This document shows positions 1 to 8,295 of a stretch of 64,000 nucleotides of DNA, piece by piece. The stretch's first letter is position 1. Each line of letters begins with the position of its first letter. The stretch is from Pseudonocardia acidicola (lineage in GTDB: Bacteria; Actinomycetota; Actinomycetes; Mycobacteriales; Pseudonocardiaceae). The stretch is taken from NCBI RefSeq assembly GCF_012911935.1, contig NZ_JAAXLA010000022.1:28173-92172 (forward strand), read 5' to 3'. The notes below the pieces were generated by a model. The model made no database searches, was not told the DNA's origin, and saw only the letters and a program-made list of their open reading frames with translations. The position numbers were made by a program, and so were the translations under genes.

Positions 1-390
1 ATGGCAGAATGCCGCGACTCCACCGGCTCCGATCATCGCGAGGCCGGTGCAGACGCCGTAGGCACTGCCCACGAGGCGCCGAGAGGCCGTCCCGGCCCGC
101 GGCAGGAAACGGATGAGCGCCTGCCCGAAATTGAGCTGCGTCAAGGTCGACACCAGCAGCATCATCGAGACCAAGGCGTTTCCGCGACCGACCTCTTCGG
201 CACTGAAAGTGCGTGCGGCAACGATCCAGTAGAGGAGGCCGAACACCGAATTCACCAACGTGTTCAGCATCAGCGCATAGGCATTGCGGTACAGCGGAAC
301 GCTCAACTCCCGGCGGAGTGCTCCGATCCGGGCCCATACGAATCCCGAACGGACCCGAGTCGGCGTCGGCGGAACATCCGGGTTCCTCAC
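1..390 (-). CDS. Oligosaccharide flippase (Wzx/PST-type), N-terminal part, runs off window
   Basis: The reverse strand is open from a GTG at 390 to the window edge, giving 130 N-terminal residues. After about 30 polar residues the protein turns into alternating hydrophobic helices (LMLNTLVNSVFGLLYWIVAA, then ALVSMMLLVSTLTQLNFGQA). This layout, with the RNAYALMLNT...FSAEEVGRGNALVS...FGQALIRFLPRAG pattern, is typical of polysaccharide-biosynthesis flippases that move lipid-linked sugars across the cytoplasmic membrane. An in-frame TGA lies 11 codons upstream, and an AGGTGG sits about 5 nt before the GTG, which supports this start. The C-terminal two thirds lie outside the window. A UDP-glucose dehydrogenase relict just upstream on the same strand suggests the edge of an exopolysaccharide locus. 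The family call is firm; the substrate is unknown. Confidence 0.8.
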   Translation of the reverse strand, partial: MRNPDVPPTPTRVRSGFVWARIGALRRELSVPLYRNAYALMLNTLVNSVFGLLYWIVAARTFSAEEVGRGNALVSMMLLVSTLTQLNFGQALIRFLPRAGTASRRLVGSAYGVCTGLAMIGAGGVAAFCH

Positions 391-626
391 GCGCCACCTG
401 CGCGACCGGAGGGCGCGTCACGCATCGGGTGTCCGGCGACCTGTCCCTCCCGGGCGAGCTCCGCCGAGCCCGGCCCGCGGATACCGACCTCACCGGTCGC
501 GGGCTGGTCGACCCTGGTCGTGTCGATGTCCGCACAGGCCACTCGGTGGCCGAGAGAGGCCGAGCGGGATCCCGTGGTCAGGCCGGCATGGCCCGTGCCG
601 GCGGCCGCGATGCTACGTGCGAACAC
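387..626 (-). pseudogene. UDP-glucose 6-dehydrogenase, 5' relict
   Basis: This frame of 79 residues starts at a GTG (626). It carries a recognisable N-terminal Rossmann segment of UDP-glucose/GDP-mannose dehydrogenases: GTGHAGLTTG in place of the usual GTGYVGLTTG, followed by SLGHRVACADID and SAELAREGQVAGH. The usual enzyme is over 400 residues, so only about the first 70 positions remain. Several conserved hydrophobic positions are changed to Arg, Ser or Ala, and the stop overlaps the flippase start. The catalytic Cys and the sugar-binding domain are absent. I read it as the remains of a UDP-glucuronate-forming gene that once belonged to the polysaccharide locus. A short functional protein is unlikely. 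Confidence 0.6.
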
Positions 627-913
627 TTCGGAGCAGCTCCTTGGACGTCATGCTGTCGATCCTGTCGGACAGGTGATGCCTCCCCGGTCATGAAGCGGCC
701 CCGACCAGGCGCTGGCCCGACCGTAATGGAGGGCCGGCGCCTGCTGGACGCCGCGTCCTCGCACGGCGCGCTCGCCGGCATGAGCTCAGACGGCCATCTG
801 CACGGGTCGACGTGGCGGCGAGCAGAGCGCGGGTCCCGATAGCTCCGCCACATCGTCCGATTGCTACCTTCGCGCCCGCACCGCTGCGGGTCGGGGAGGG
901 AGGCGGCGGCACC

Positions 914-2140
914 GTGAAGATCGTTTGTGTTGGCGGCGGGCCGGCCGGGCTGTATTTCGCCATGTTGGCGAAGCTCCGTTCCGTGCGGGACGACGTCGCC
1001 ATCGTCGAGCGTAACCCTCTCGGCGCCACGCACGGGTGGGGCGTGACGTTCGGGGAAGACCTGCTGGACGATCTCTATCGCAACGATCCGGAGAGTGCGC
1101 GAGCGATACGCAGCGCCGCTCACCTGTGGGCCGGCCAGGTGGTTCGGATCGGTGCACAGCCTCCGGTGCACCTCGGCGGCAAGTACGGCTACAGCATGAG
1201 CCGCGCCCACCTGCTGGACATCATGGCGAAGCGTGCCATGCAGCTCGGCGTGCAGGTTCAGTTCGAGTGCGAGGTCGCGGACCACTCCGATCTGGACGCC
1301 GATCTGATCGTCGCAGCCGACGGGGTCGGCAGCCGGTTGCGGTCGAGCCATGCCGATCACTTCGGCACCACGATGGAGTCCGGCCACAACCGCTACATCT
1401 GGCTCGGCACCTCGAAGGTGTTCGACGTGTTCACCTTCGCCTTCGAGCGGACTCCCGCAGGCTGGGTCTGGTTCTACGCCTATCCGTCGTCGGGGGAAAC
1501 CAGCACCTGCATCGTGGAGTGCGCACCCGCCACCTGGACGGGTCTCGGGCTGGACCGCCTCGATTCGAGTGCCGGGGTCCGGCTGCTCGAGGAGGTCTTC
1601 GCGCGTGCGCTCGACGGCCACGGTTTGATCGAGTCCGTGGGCGGACTCGGCGCCGCACCGTGGCTGACCTTCCGCCATGTCCACAACAAGACGTGGCACC
1701 GTGACAACCTGGTGCTCGTGGGCGACGCCGCTCACACCACCCACTTCGGGATCGGCTCGGGCACGGTGCTGGCCGTGCAGGACTCGATCGCACTCGCCGA
1801 GGCACTGCACGGCTCGGACGGGGGCCTGGCGACGGCGCTGCCGGCCTACGACAGGCAGCGGCGTGCGGCGCTGGAGCCCGTGCAGGAGATGGCACGTCGA
1901 AGTATGGAGTGGTTCGAGAACATCGATGCCCGACTGGACGACGACGCCGTGCGCTTCGGCTACTCGTTGCTGGACCGGCGAGGCGACCATTCCGCATGGC
2001 GTTACCAGCTCCATCTGGCTACGCAGATCGACAGCGTGCGCAGGATTCGGAGCGGGGTCACGTCAGCGCGCCGATCCGTGCGAGCAGCGCGCCGGGCGAA
2101 GCTCCACCCGGCCCGGCCGCTGAAGCGCGCGAGCGAGTAG
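914..2140 (+). CDS. FAD-dependent monooxygenase, salicylyl-CoA/anthraniloyl-CoA hydroxylase-like
   Basis: The product is 408 aa. The N-terminus is a Rossmann FAD site (VGGGPAGLYFA, residues about 6-16), followed by VERNPLGATHGWGVTFGEDL. That second signature is typical of the group A flavin monooxygenases that act on salicylyl-CoA, 2-aminobenzoyl-CoA or tryptophan-derived substrates. The second FAD motif is GDAAHTTHFGIGSG near residue 275. Those CoA-ester enzymes often carry an extra old-yellow-enzyme domain; here the protein ends after the monooxygenase domain. I chose the GTG at 914 because a GGGAGGGAGG tract precedes it and the next residues (VKIVCVGGG) are the family's N-terminus. The gene stands alone, with no CoA ligase beside it, so the substrate is open. 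The C-terminal 40 residues are Arg-rich and low in complexity. Confidence 0.82.
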   Translation: MKIVCVGGGPAGLYFAMLAKLRSVRDDVAIVERNPLGATHGWGVTFGEDLLDDLYRNDPESARAIRSAAHLWAGQVVRIGAQPPVHLGGKYGYSMSRAHLLDIMAKRAMQLGVQVQFECEVADHSDLDADLIVAADGVGSRLRSSHADHFGTTMESGHNRYIWLGTSKVFDVFTFAFERTPAGWVWFYAYPSSGETSTCIVECAPATWTGLGLDRLDSSAGVRLLEEVFARALDGHGLIESVGGLGAAPWLTFRHVHNKTWHRDNLVLVGDAAHTTHFGIGSGTVLAVQDSIALAEALHGSDGGLATALPAYDRQRRAALEPVQEMARRSMEWFENIDARLDDDAVRFGYSLLDRRGDHSAWRYQLHLATQIDSVRRIRSGVTSARRSVRAARRAKLHPARPLKRASE

Positions 2141-2229
2141 TGGTGCCGCGCCCGTCCGCGAGGCTTTGCCGGCATCCGTCGTTCATGACCGCGGAAGCCG
2201 GCAACCTTGGTGGATCATGATCGCCTGAG

Positions 2230-2257
2230 CGACACCGTTTCATTGCCGACGGTGTCG
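2230..2257 (+). terminator. Hairpin downstream of the monooxygenase gene
   Basis: A perfect 9-bp stem (CGACACCGT / ACGGTGTCG) with a 10-nt loop lies 90 bp after the stop at 2140. No T-run follows, which is common for actinobacterial terminators. It could equally be a binding site. Confidence 0.4.
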
Positions 2258-2275
2258 GCGAGAACGCCGACCGGG

Positions 2276-2450
2276 CTACACCACTCCCTCAGGCGTGACC
2301 TTTCTCGGCCACCGGCCCGCCTCCCGGGCGACGAAGTCCGCCGCTATGAGCAGGATCTCCTTCTCCAACTCTGATTCTGCGACCTGCGGGCGAAGCTCCG
2401 AGTCCTTTTCATCGGGAGCCGCTTTGCGAAGGAAATGCGTGCTCCTGACC
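2276..2450 (-). pseudogene. Coding-like remnant of unknown family in the 2141-2593 gap
   Basis: The gap between the monooxygenase and the small protein at 2594 holds a minus-strand frame that ends at TAG (2276-2278). It reads SELEKEILLIAADFVAREAG, then RWPRKVTPEGVV. It has no start codon, and upstream the sense-looking text moves to another frame (IDEVLDVLASVRH). It looks like the 3' end of a decayed gene, but I do not recognise the family. Confidence 0.25.
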
Positions 2451-2593
2451 GCGGAGAGCAGTGGCGCACTGAAGCCAACACGTCCAGCACCTCATCAATT
2501 CTGCGCCTTGCCCGGGTGAATCCGAGCCGCTCTCGGAATGTCCGTGTTCAGCCATCGATCGGCGATCCGTCCACCACACCGAAAGGGGTTCCC

Positions 2594-2830
2594 ATGAACT
2601 CGAAGCGCAGCGCCGCCGGACCTGCCGCAGGAGGCCTTCCGGTCGGAGGCCTGGTCCTTCCCGGCGCCGGAACCGCGTCTGTCGCCGACACACATATGAA
2701 CACGAACTCGATCACGAGTATCGTGCCGGACGACCAGAACACGGATCAATGCAACAAAGACAATCCCGACGCGGACAACAAGGTCAGCTGCAGCGGGGCA
2801 TTGGCGACGACAGCGGGGCTGACAGCCTGA
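2594..2830 (+). CDS. Small putative secreted protein (78 aa)
   Basis: The ATG at 2594 follows GAAAGGGG with 6-7 nt spacing. The N-terminus is basic (MNSKR), followed by a Gly/Ala/Leu/Val-rich stretch to about residue 28 and then TASVADTH. This resembles a weak Sec signal peptide with a cleavage site near ASVA. The mature part is Asn/Asp-rich (DDQNTDQCNKDNPDADNK) with two Cys that could pair. I recognise no family. Such short Cys-pair secreted proteins occur in many actinomycetes, but this one could also be a chance frame; the ribosome-binding site and signal-like start are the only support. Confidence 0.4.
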   Translation: MNSKRSAAGPAAGGLPVGGLVLPGAGTASVADTHMNTNSITSIVPDDQNTDQCNKDNPDADNKVSCSGALATTAGLTA

Positions 2831-3242
2831 CGAGGTGACGAAAGCCTGCGCCCCAGGGCCGGGTTCCTCCGACCCCGCCACCGTCGAGCGCCACGCCCTG
2901 GCGAGTCGCGCCCCGCAGCTGTCCGGGCTGACCATCGTGGAGATCCACAAGTCTCTGTCCAGCCGTTCGGGCGAGGTCGTCCACTCCGTGGCTGCCCTGG
3001 CCGGACCCCGGCGAGGTCAGGTGCGCGATCGCCACAGCCTCCGAGACGCCGCATGACCGCGGCCTCGCCACTCCACGTGAGGGAACCACGTCGCGGACCG
3101 GGTCCACGACGTGTCGACCGCGACCGGGCGACGTCGTAGGACCACGAACGTCGTGATCGATCTGTCCTCGTGCGCCGCTGACGAGGAAGTCGCTGCCGCA
3201 TGTGACGTCCTGCTCGGCACTCCACGGGGCAGACTGAACCGG
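2831..3242. other. Intergenic stretch without a supported gene
   Basis: I see no frame with family signature, good start and ribosome-binding site here. The open frames on both strands are short, Arg/Pro-rich and typical of GC-rich non-coding sequence. The 3' end may include the untranslated leader of the methyltransferase gene. Confidence 0.4.
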
Positions 3243-3962
3243 GTGGAGCACCGGTTGCCATCGCCTGCCAGCAGGCCTCGGCAGCGCCGGGCGGAGCGCT
3301 CGGCCGCCACCACCGATCCCCGCCTGGACATCGTGGCCGGGTCCATCGACCTGCACCGCGGGCGGATCGGGTTCGTCCACCCCCGCGACGCCGCCGCGCT
3401 GCTGGACGAGGAGGACATCGCCGCTGACCAAGCCTACCCGCCGTACTGGGCCGAGCTCTGGCCGAGCGGGATCGAGCTGGCCTACGCCGTGTCCGCGCAG
3501 GATTGGCGGGACGCACCGGTGCTGGAGGTCGGTTGCGGTCTGGGACTGCCGGCCATCGCGGCCGCCCGCGCCGGGGCACGCGTGCTGGCGACCGACCGGT
3601 CGGCCGATGCGACCACGTTCGCCGCGGTCAACGCCGAGCAGAACGGGGTCGTCGTGGAGACCGCTGTGTGCTCCTGGGCGCACCCCGCCGCGCTGATCGC
3701 CCGTGCGCCGTGGCGGCTCGTGCTGGCCGCCGACGTGCTGTACGGGCAGCGGAACGTCGACGAACTGCTCGACCTCCTCCCCCGGCTGGTCGACGACGAC
3801 GGGGCGGTGTGGATCGCCGACCCGCACCGCCCGCTCACCGATGAGTTCCTCGCCGCCGCGCGCGCGGCCTGGCGCTCGGTCGAGACCACACCCACCCGGC
3901 TGCCGCAGATCCGCATCCACCGCCTCGCCGGCCCTCCGCGGCCGCGTGCAGCAGGGCCGTGA
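3243..3962 (+). CDS. Class I SAM-dependent methyltransferase, METTL21/nicotinamide N-methylase-like
   Basis: From the GTG at 3243 the product is 239 aa. The SAM-binding motif I is LEVGCGLGLPAIAAARAGA, followed by VLATD (acidic residue of motif II) and LAADVLY (motif IV region). The upstream PPYWAELWPSGIELA block is characteristic of the group annotated as predicted nicotinamide N-methylase or lysine methyltransferase-like (Methyltransf_16). In eukaryotes these modify lysines on chaperones and elongation factors; bacterial substrates are mostly unknown. The frame is open upstream to 3111, but those residues are Arg-rich and non-conserved. The family body begins near LDIVAGSIDLHRGRIGF, so the GTG is a compromise and the start is uncertain. 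No operon partner is evident. Confidence 0.72.
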   Translation: MEHRLPSPASRPRQRRAERSAATTDPRLDIVAGSIDLHRGRIGFVHPRDAAALLDEEDIAADQAYPPYWAELWPSGIELAYAVSAQDWRDAPVLEVGCGLGLPAIAAARAGARVLATDRSADATTFAAVNAEQNGVVVETAVCSWAHPAALIARAPWRLVLAADVLYGQRNVDELLDLLPRLVDDDGAVWIADPHRPLTDEFLAAARAAWRSVETTPTRLPQIRIHRLAGPPRPRAAGP

Positions 3963-4031
3963 CCGGGTCGGCCCACCGGGCGCCGCGTTCGGCAGCGACC
4001 CGCGAGTGCTCGGCGCGGACATCCCGGCCGG

Positions 4032-4121
4032 CGGATCGCCGTTGCCGTCACCAAGAACGTGATGGGCATGGACTTCGAGACGGCGCGGACGCTGGTCACG
4101 GTGGTGTTCCGGGCGAGCTGA
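4032..4121 (+). pseudogene. Possible C-terminal scrap of a P-type cation ATPase
   Basis: Inside the 3963-4289 gap, 29 codons before a TGA at 4121 read TKNVMGMDFETARTLVTVVF. This resembles the last transmembrane region of bacterial cation-transport ATPases (a GLDxxTARTLVFxTLVF-like pattern). No other part of such a gene is nearby. The match is short, so this is only a suggestion. The rest of the gap holds the leader of the exporter gene. Confidence 0.25.
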
Positions 4122-4289
4122 CGCACCGTGCCGGTCCGATCCCCGCCCGTCCACCTCTGCGGCGTCGACTCACTGACTGGCCGCCCGATTAATCCGGAGC
4201 GTTCTGTCGGTCCGAACTCCTAGATTCGCATTCACACGACCGGGCCGATCGGCCGGGACCGTGTACCGCCCGCGATGCAGAGGAATACC

Positions 4290-5747
4290 GTGACCGACCC
4301 ATCCGACATCCTCACCCCCGCGGCGTCCTCTCCGGACGCGCCCGCGCAGCTGACCGCACGCGATCGCAGGGTGATCGCGGTGCTTCTCGTCTCGACGTTC
4401 GTCGTCATCCTCAACGAGACGATCATGAGCGTGGCGCTGCCGGTCCTCCTGACCGATCTGAACGTCGAGGCGAGCGTGGGCCAGTGGCTCACCGCCGGCT
4501 TCCTGCTCACGATGTCCGTGATCATCCCGATCACCGGATTCCTCATCCGCCGGGTTCCCACGCGGTTGCTGTACGGCATCGCCATGGCGCTGTTCAGCGC
4601 GGGCACGCTGATCGCTGCGCTGGCGCCGGGCTTCCCGATCCTGCTCGCCGCACGCGTGGTGCAGGCCGGCGGCACCGCGATCATGCTTCCGCTGCTGATG
4701 ACCACCGTGATGACGCTCGTGCCGCCGGCACGCCGCGGCGCGGTGATGGGCAACATCTCGATCGTCATCGCGGTCGCACCCGCGATCGGGCCCACCGTCT
4801 CCGGCCTCGTACTGGACCTGCTCGGCTGGCGCTTCATGTTCTGGCTCGTTCTGCCGATCGCGCTCATCGCCCTGGGGCTGGGCCGACGCCAGATCGTCGA
4901 CATCGGCGAGCCCGGCCATACCCCGATCGACGTGCCCTCGGTGGTGTTCTCGGCGCTGGGCTTCGGTGGTCTGGTCTACGGGCTGAGCACCATCGGCCAG
5001 TCGTCCGGGAGCACCCCACCGGTCCTCGTGTGGGTGTCGTTCGCCGTCGGTGTCCTCGGGCTGGTGGCCTTCGTCGGCCGGCAGTTCGTACTGCAGCGCA
5101 CCGACCGCGCGCTGCTCGACCTGCGCACGTTCCGGGCGCGCACGTTCACGATGGCGACCGCGATGATGATGCTGATGATGGCGACGCTGCTCGGCACCAT
5201 CGTCGTGCTGCCGATCTACATGCAGAACGTGCTGATGCTGACGCCGCTGTCCACCGGCCTGCTACTGCTACCGGGTGGCCTGCTCATGGGTTTGCTCGGG
5301 CCGGTCGTGGGTCGGCTGTACGACCGCTTCGGCGCGCGCGCCCTCCTCGTACCCGGCACCGTGGCGACCAGCGCCGCGCTCTGGTCCACCACTCTGTTCA
5401 GCACCGACAGCCCGATCGTGCTGGTGCTGGGCTTCCATCTCCTGCTCAGTGTCGGGCTGGCGTTCGTGTTCACACCGCTGTTCACCGCCGGGCTCGGCGC
5501 CGTGGCACCGCATCTGTACTCCTACGGCAGCGCGATCTTCGGAACCACCCAGCAGCTCGCGGGCGCGGCCGGGGTGGCCCTGCTGGTCAGCGTGCTCAGC
5601 GTGCGCTCTGCAGAGCTCGCCGCCGGGGGATCCCCGGTGGTCGAGCAGACCGCAGGTGGAGTGCACATCGCCTTCGTCGTCGCCGCCTGCTTGTCGCTGA
5701 TCACGATCCCCGGCGCCTTCTTCATCCGCAGTCCGGCCACGGGGTGA
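4290..5747 (+). CDS. MFS exporter, DHA2 (EmrB/QacA) family, 14 TM
   Basis: The product is a 485-aa integral membrane protein. Residues about 20-480 form roughly 14 hydrophobic helices. Family hallmarks are visible: LNETIMSVALPVLLTDL in TM1, RRVPTRLLYGIAMALFSAGT after TM2 (motif A region), LLAARVVQAGGTAIMLPLLM (motif B) and AIGPTVSGLVLDLLGWRFMF (motif C, antiporter signature). These proteins export drugs or metabolites in exchange for protons. The GTG at 4290 is preferred over the ATG at 4275 because the AGAGGAA between them gives a good ribosome-binding spacing only to the GTG. No regulator gene is adjacent, and the specificity cannot be read from sequence. Confidence 0.88.
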   Translation: MTDPSDILTPAASSPDAPAQLTARDRRVIAVLLVSTFVVILNETIMSVALPVLLTDLNVEASVGQWLTAGFLLTMSVIIPITGFLIRRVPTRLLYGIAMALFSAGTLIAALAPGFPILLAARVVQAGGTAIMLPLLMTTVMTLVPPARRGAVMGNISIVIAVAPAIGPTVSGLVLDLLGWRFMFWLVLPIALIALGLGRRQIVDIGEPGHTPIDVPSVVFSALGFGGLVYGLSTIGQSSGSTPPVLVWVSFAVGVLGLVAFVGRQFVLQRTDRALLDLRTFRARTFTMATAMMMLMMATLLGTIVVLPIYMQNVLMLTPLSTGLLLLPGGLLMGLLGPVVGRLYDRFGARALLVPGTVATSAALWSTTLFSTDSPIVLVLGFHLLLSVGLAFVFTPLFTAGLGAVAPHLYSYGSAIFGTTQQLAGAAGVALLVSVLSVRSAELAAGGSPVVEQTAGGVHIAFVVAACLSLITIPGAFFIRSPATG

Positions 5748-5856
5748 TCCCGGCGGCGGAGCTGCTACCCGTGGGTCCGGGCCGCTCGTGGCGATGAGTT
5801 CGCGCTCTCGGGCCGGTCCCATTGTCATCGACCCGATCCGACCGAAGGAGCCCCCG

Positions 5857-6333
5857 TTGAAGCCGATCACGCCATGCCTGTGGTTCGACGGCCAAGCCGA
5901 GCAGGCCGCCGAGTTCTACTGCTCGATCTTCCCCGACTCGGGGATCACGGACGTCCAGCGGTACGGGCCGGACATGCCCGGACCGGAGGGCGAGGCCATG
6001 CTCGTGCAGTTCAGGCTGCGCGGGCAGGAGTTCGCCGGTCTCAACGGCGGTCCGCAATTCCCGCACTCCGAGGCGGTCTCGTTCGTCGTCCCCTGCGAGA
6101 CCGAGGAGGAGATCGACCGCTATTGGGATGCCCTGGCCGATGGCGGCGAGCCCGCTCCGTGCGGCTGGCTCAAGGACCGGTTCGGCGTGTCCTGGCAGAT
6201 CGTGGCGTTGGAAGCACAGGCCTGGATGAAGGACCCGGACACGGCGAAGGCACAGCGGGTCACCCGGGTGATGCTCTCCACCTTCGGCAAGCCGGACCTC
6301 CCCGCCATGCGGAAGGCGTACGAGGGTTCCTGA
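5857..6333 (+). CDS. VOC-superfamily protein, PhnB-like
   Basis: A 158-aa protein starting at TTG (5857) behind GAAGGAG with 6-nt spacing; upstream in-frame codons are not conserved. The text ITPCLWFDGQAEQAAEFYCSIFPDS matches the first beta-alpha-beta unit of the PhnB/3-demethylubiquinone methyltransferase-like group. The second half (GWLKDRFGVSWQIV, then A-Q-RVTRVMLSTFGKPDLPAMRKAYEG) is its conserved C-terminus. Despite the database name, these small dimeric proteins have no proven methyltransferase activity. They share the glyoxalase/bleomycin-resistance fold and may bind a small metabolite or metal. The gene is monocistronic and converges on a strong terminator. Confidence 0.85.
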   Translation: MKPITPCLWFDGQAEQAAEFYCSIFPDSGITDVQRYGPDMPGPEGEAMLVQFRLRGQEFAGLNGGPQFPHSEAVSFVVPCETEEEIDRYWDALADGGEPAPCGWLKDRFGVSWQIVALEAQAWMKDPDTAKAQRVTRVMLSTFGKPDLPAMRKAYEGS

Positions 6334-6418
6334 CCCCGAGGTGCCCGGGTTGCCGCGCTCGACAGGTTCCTCACTCATGAGGCCCGACGGGCTACGCCCG
6401 CACGATCCGAAGCGCCGA

Positions 6419-6444
6419 GCGAGGGGCTGCCGTCAGCCCCTCGC
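6419..6444. terminator. Bidirectional terminator hairpin
   Basis: A perfect 11-bp stem (GCGAGGGGCTG / CAGCCCCTCGC) with the 4-nt loop CCGT lies between the convergent ends of the VOC gene (6333) and the zinc-ribbon gene (6591). The rest of the 6334-6590 gap shows no gene. Confidence 0.75.
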
Positions 6445-6590
6445 CGGATGCTCCGGCAACCACCTGCACGGTTGTCGGTGATGATCTGCCGAACGTCTCG
6501 CCAAGGGCGGGCCGTTGACGGCGCCGCCCTTGGCCGAGCGTGACCGCCCGGCAGTCCTGCTGTGGTGACTCCGTAAGGATTCCCACGGGA

Positions 6591-7430
6591 TCAGCCGAGC
6601 CCGACCTCCGAGATCGCCACGGTGTCGAGCGCGGCGTGTCCGTTCTGCGCAGAGCCGGGCACGCTCGACAGGATCGTGATCGTCAGCGTCCGGGTGGTCA
6701 CGCCGTCGCCGTCGAGGGTGAGGTTCTGCATCTGCCGATCGGATGGCGACGTGTCGGTGGACAGCTCGGCGGTAGCTCCGTTGTCGAAGGTGAATCGCAC
6801 GCGGGAAATGCGGCGATTCTGGGCGTACCGGTCGGTGCCGTCGGCCGGGTCGGTCTTCGCGAGGCCGGGCACGATCCCGATCGTCCTCAACCGCACCGGG
6901 CTGGTGAAGGTCAGTTTCAGGCTCTGTCCCACCCCGTCGCCGGCGCAGCGCCAGGCAGTATCGGAGAGCCCGTCGACGGCCCGCTGCGGCTCGTAGGAGG
7001 TCAGATTGCCGGCCGCGTCCCGGCTCGGCGGGTGCGTGCAGGAGGCGGTCGCGACCACCCGCGTCGACCGGGGGTCGCCCGTCGCGGCACCGACCGCAGT
7101 GCTGGTGCGGCCCGGCGCGGCATCGATCGCCCATCCCGCAGCGTGACCGACGAGCACGCCGATGTCTGCCAACATCACGATGGCGAGCGCGATCAGCAGC
7201 GGGCGATACCCGCCGCCGCGGCGCGGTGGCGGCGTTGTCGGTGGTGGGGGCGGCGGTAGGGGCGGCGGTAGGGGCAGTGGTGGCGCGAACACAAGGGTGG
7301 CGGGTCCCGGAGTCCGGCCCGGCGGGTGAGCGACAGCCCGGGTCGGAGCGCCGCAGCGGCTGCAGAACGCCGCGCCGACGCGAGGAGGCTCGCCGCAGGA
7401 GGGACATCGATCGCGCACACCAGCCCTCAT
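6591..7430 (-). CDS. Zinc-ribbon membrane protein with extracellular discoidin/NADase-type glycan-binding-like domain
   Basis: The product is 279 aa. Order of parts: a short zinc ribbon with CPSCG and CSRCG pairs (residues about 9-27), a Pro-rich linker with a run of prolines (about 50-70), a single transmembrane helix (LLIALAIVMLADIGVLVG), then an exported domain of about 170 residues. The last domain contains AVDGLSDTAWRC and GTDRYAQNRRISRVRFTFDNG. That pattern is shared with the discoidin-like module called NADase-type glycan-binding domain in actinobacterial proteins. A membrane-anchored carbohydrate or surface-ligand sensor is plausible. The ATG at 7430 is chosen because the zinc ribbon begins just after it and it overlaps the stop of a tiny upstream frame. 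Confidence 0.7.
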   Translation of the reverse strand: MRAGVRDRCPSCGEPPRVGAAFCSRCGAPTRAVAHPPGRTPGPATLVFAPPLPLPPPLPPPPPPTTPPPRRGGGYRPLLIALAIVMLADIGVLVGHAAGWAIDAAPGRTSTAVGAATGDPRSTRVVATASCTHPPSRDAAGNLTSYEPQRAVDGLSDTAWRCAGDGVGQSLKLTFTSPVRLRTIGIVPGLAKTDPADGTDRYAQNRRISRVRFTFDNGATAELSTDTSPSDRQMQNLTLDGDGVTTRTLTITILSSVPGSAQNGHAALDTVAISEVGLG

Positions 7431-7522
7431 CGGCGCGGCACCGTGTTTCCCTGCGATCCTTCGTTGTGCCACAAGCGGTTGGCGAAGCAGTCGTCCGGTT
7501 CGAAGCCGTTGCCGTTCGTCAT
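7427..7522 (-). CDS. Tiny upstream ORF (31 aa) coupled to the zinc-ribbon gene
   Basis: A 31-codon frame starts at ATG 7522, and its TGA overlaps the start of the next gene as ATGA. Third codon positions are almost all G or C in the first 18 codons (MTNGNGFEPDDCFANRLW), as in real genes here. A weak AAGGG lies about 8 nt upstream. It may act by translational coupling; no family is recognised. Confidence 0.35.
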   Translation of the reverse strand: MTNGNGFEPDDCFANRLWHNEGSQGNTVPRR

Positions 7523-7812
7523 GGGTGACACCCTTGACGACGAGGCCGGGCCGTCAAAGAGATCTGCGGCATCCGGTACTCGACGACGGGCTCGACGGTC
7601 GTCCGGCCCGCTGCTGTGACGCCGCTCTCGTCGGCCGCCGCGATCCGGGACGACCGTTCGGCGAAACCCCCTTGCCGAGGGACGGGCGGTCTGCACCGGC
7701 GTCAGACCGGTTGACGCCGGCGCGGATGCGGCGACGACGGGTGGGTATCCCTCGGTGTCGTCTCCTGCGCACCGTGGGTGAGCGGCCGGGTGCCCCCCGG
7801 GCGAGCAGACGA

Positions 7813-8046
7813 CTACTCGCCCGGAGGGGCCTGGCGGAGCTGGTCACAGGTGCGCTGTACCTCTTCCCACACCCGGCGAGCATCGGCATCCTCAGCGATC
7901 CAGCGCCGCCCGGCCGCATCGGCTGCCGAGTCACCGTTGTCGGCGAGGACGTGCAGTTCCACGAGGCGGTCGACCCAGCCCGAGTGGCGGACGTCGTCCC
8001 GGCCGGGATCCGCAGCGGAGTGCCCCTGTGCATGGTTGCCATCCAT
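7813..8046 (-). CDS. Small acidic hypothetical protein (77 aa)
   Basis: The ATG at 8046 follows GGAGGGCGAGCC, a strong ribosome-binding site with 7-nt spacing. The protein is acidic and predicted helical. It contains HSGWVDRLVELHVLADNGDS and then RRWIAEDADARRVWEEVQRTCDQLR, which reads like a soluble two-helix protein with regular heptad-like Leu/Val/Trp spacing. It has no signal peptide or membrane segment. I do not recognise a characterised family. The gene is divergent from the deacetylase-DMT operon, and the palindrome at 8160 lies between them, so the two may share regulation. About 290 bp downstream (7523-7812) show no other gene. Confidence 0.6.
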   Translation of the reverse strand: MDGNHAQGHSAADPGRDDVRHSGWVDRLVELHVLADNGDSAADAAGRRWIAEDADARRVWEEVQRTCDQLRQAPPGE

Positions 8047-8159
8047 GGCTCGCCCTCCAGGTCGGCCGGCCTTGCGGCCGGCGGGTGATAGTGGCCGCAC
8101 GCCGAGGCCACCACACCGTGCTCCGGCCATGACGACAGTCACCGACCCCTTGACCTTAT

Positions 8160-8172
8160 CGCAACAGTTGCG
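8160..8172. promoter_or_regulatory. 13-bp palindrome, candidate MarR-type operator
   Basis: CGCAACAGTTGCG is a perfect palindrome around a central A. It sits between the divergent small-protein gene (start 8046) and the deacetylase operon (start 8296), next to a TTGACC hexamer at about 8150. The core of the MarR-flanking palindrome at 19212-19224 is almost the same (CGCAATAGTTGCT). Confidence 0.5.
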
Positions 8173-8295
8173 CTCAGGCACGGAAATGGGCCTTCTCGTG
8201 GCGCCACCGGACCGGGGTGGCGGTACCGCTCCACGATGCGTACCGCTACCCCGGTGATGTGCGGTGATGGAGCGACGGATCCAGCAGGAGGCGTC

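Noticed and set aside
578..2014. Long minus-strand frame (478 codons) opposite the FAD monooxygenase
   Set aside because: It has His/Gly/Arg-rich text without domains and mirrors the coding frame of the monooxygenase; a GC-rich antisense artefact.
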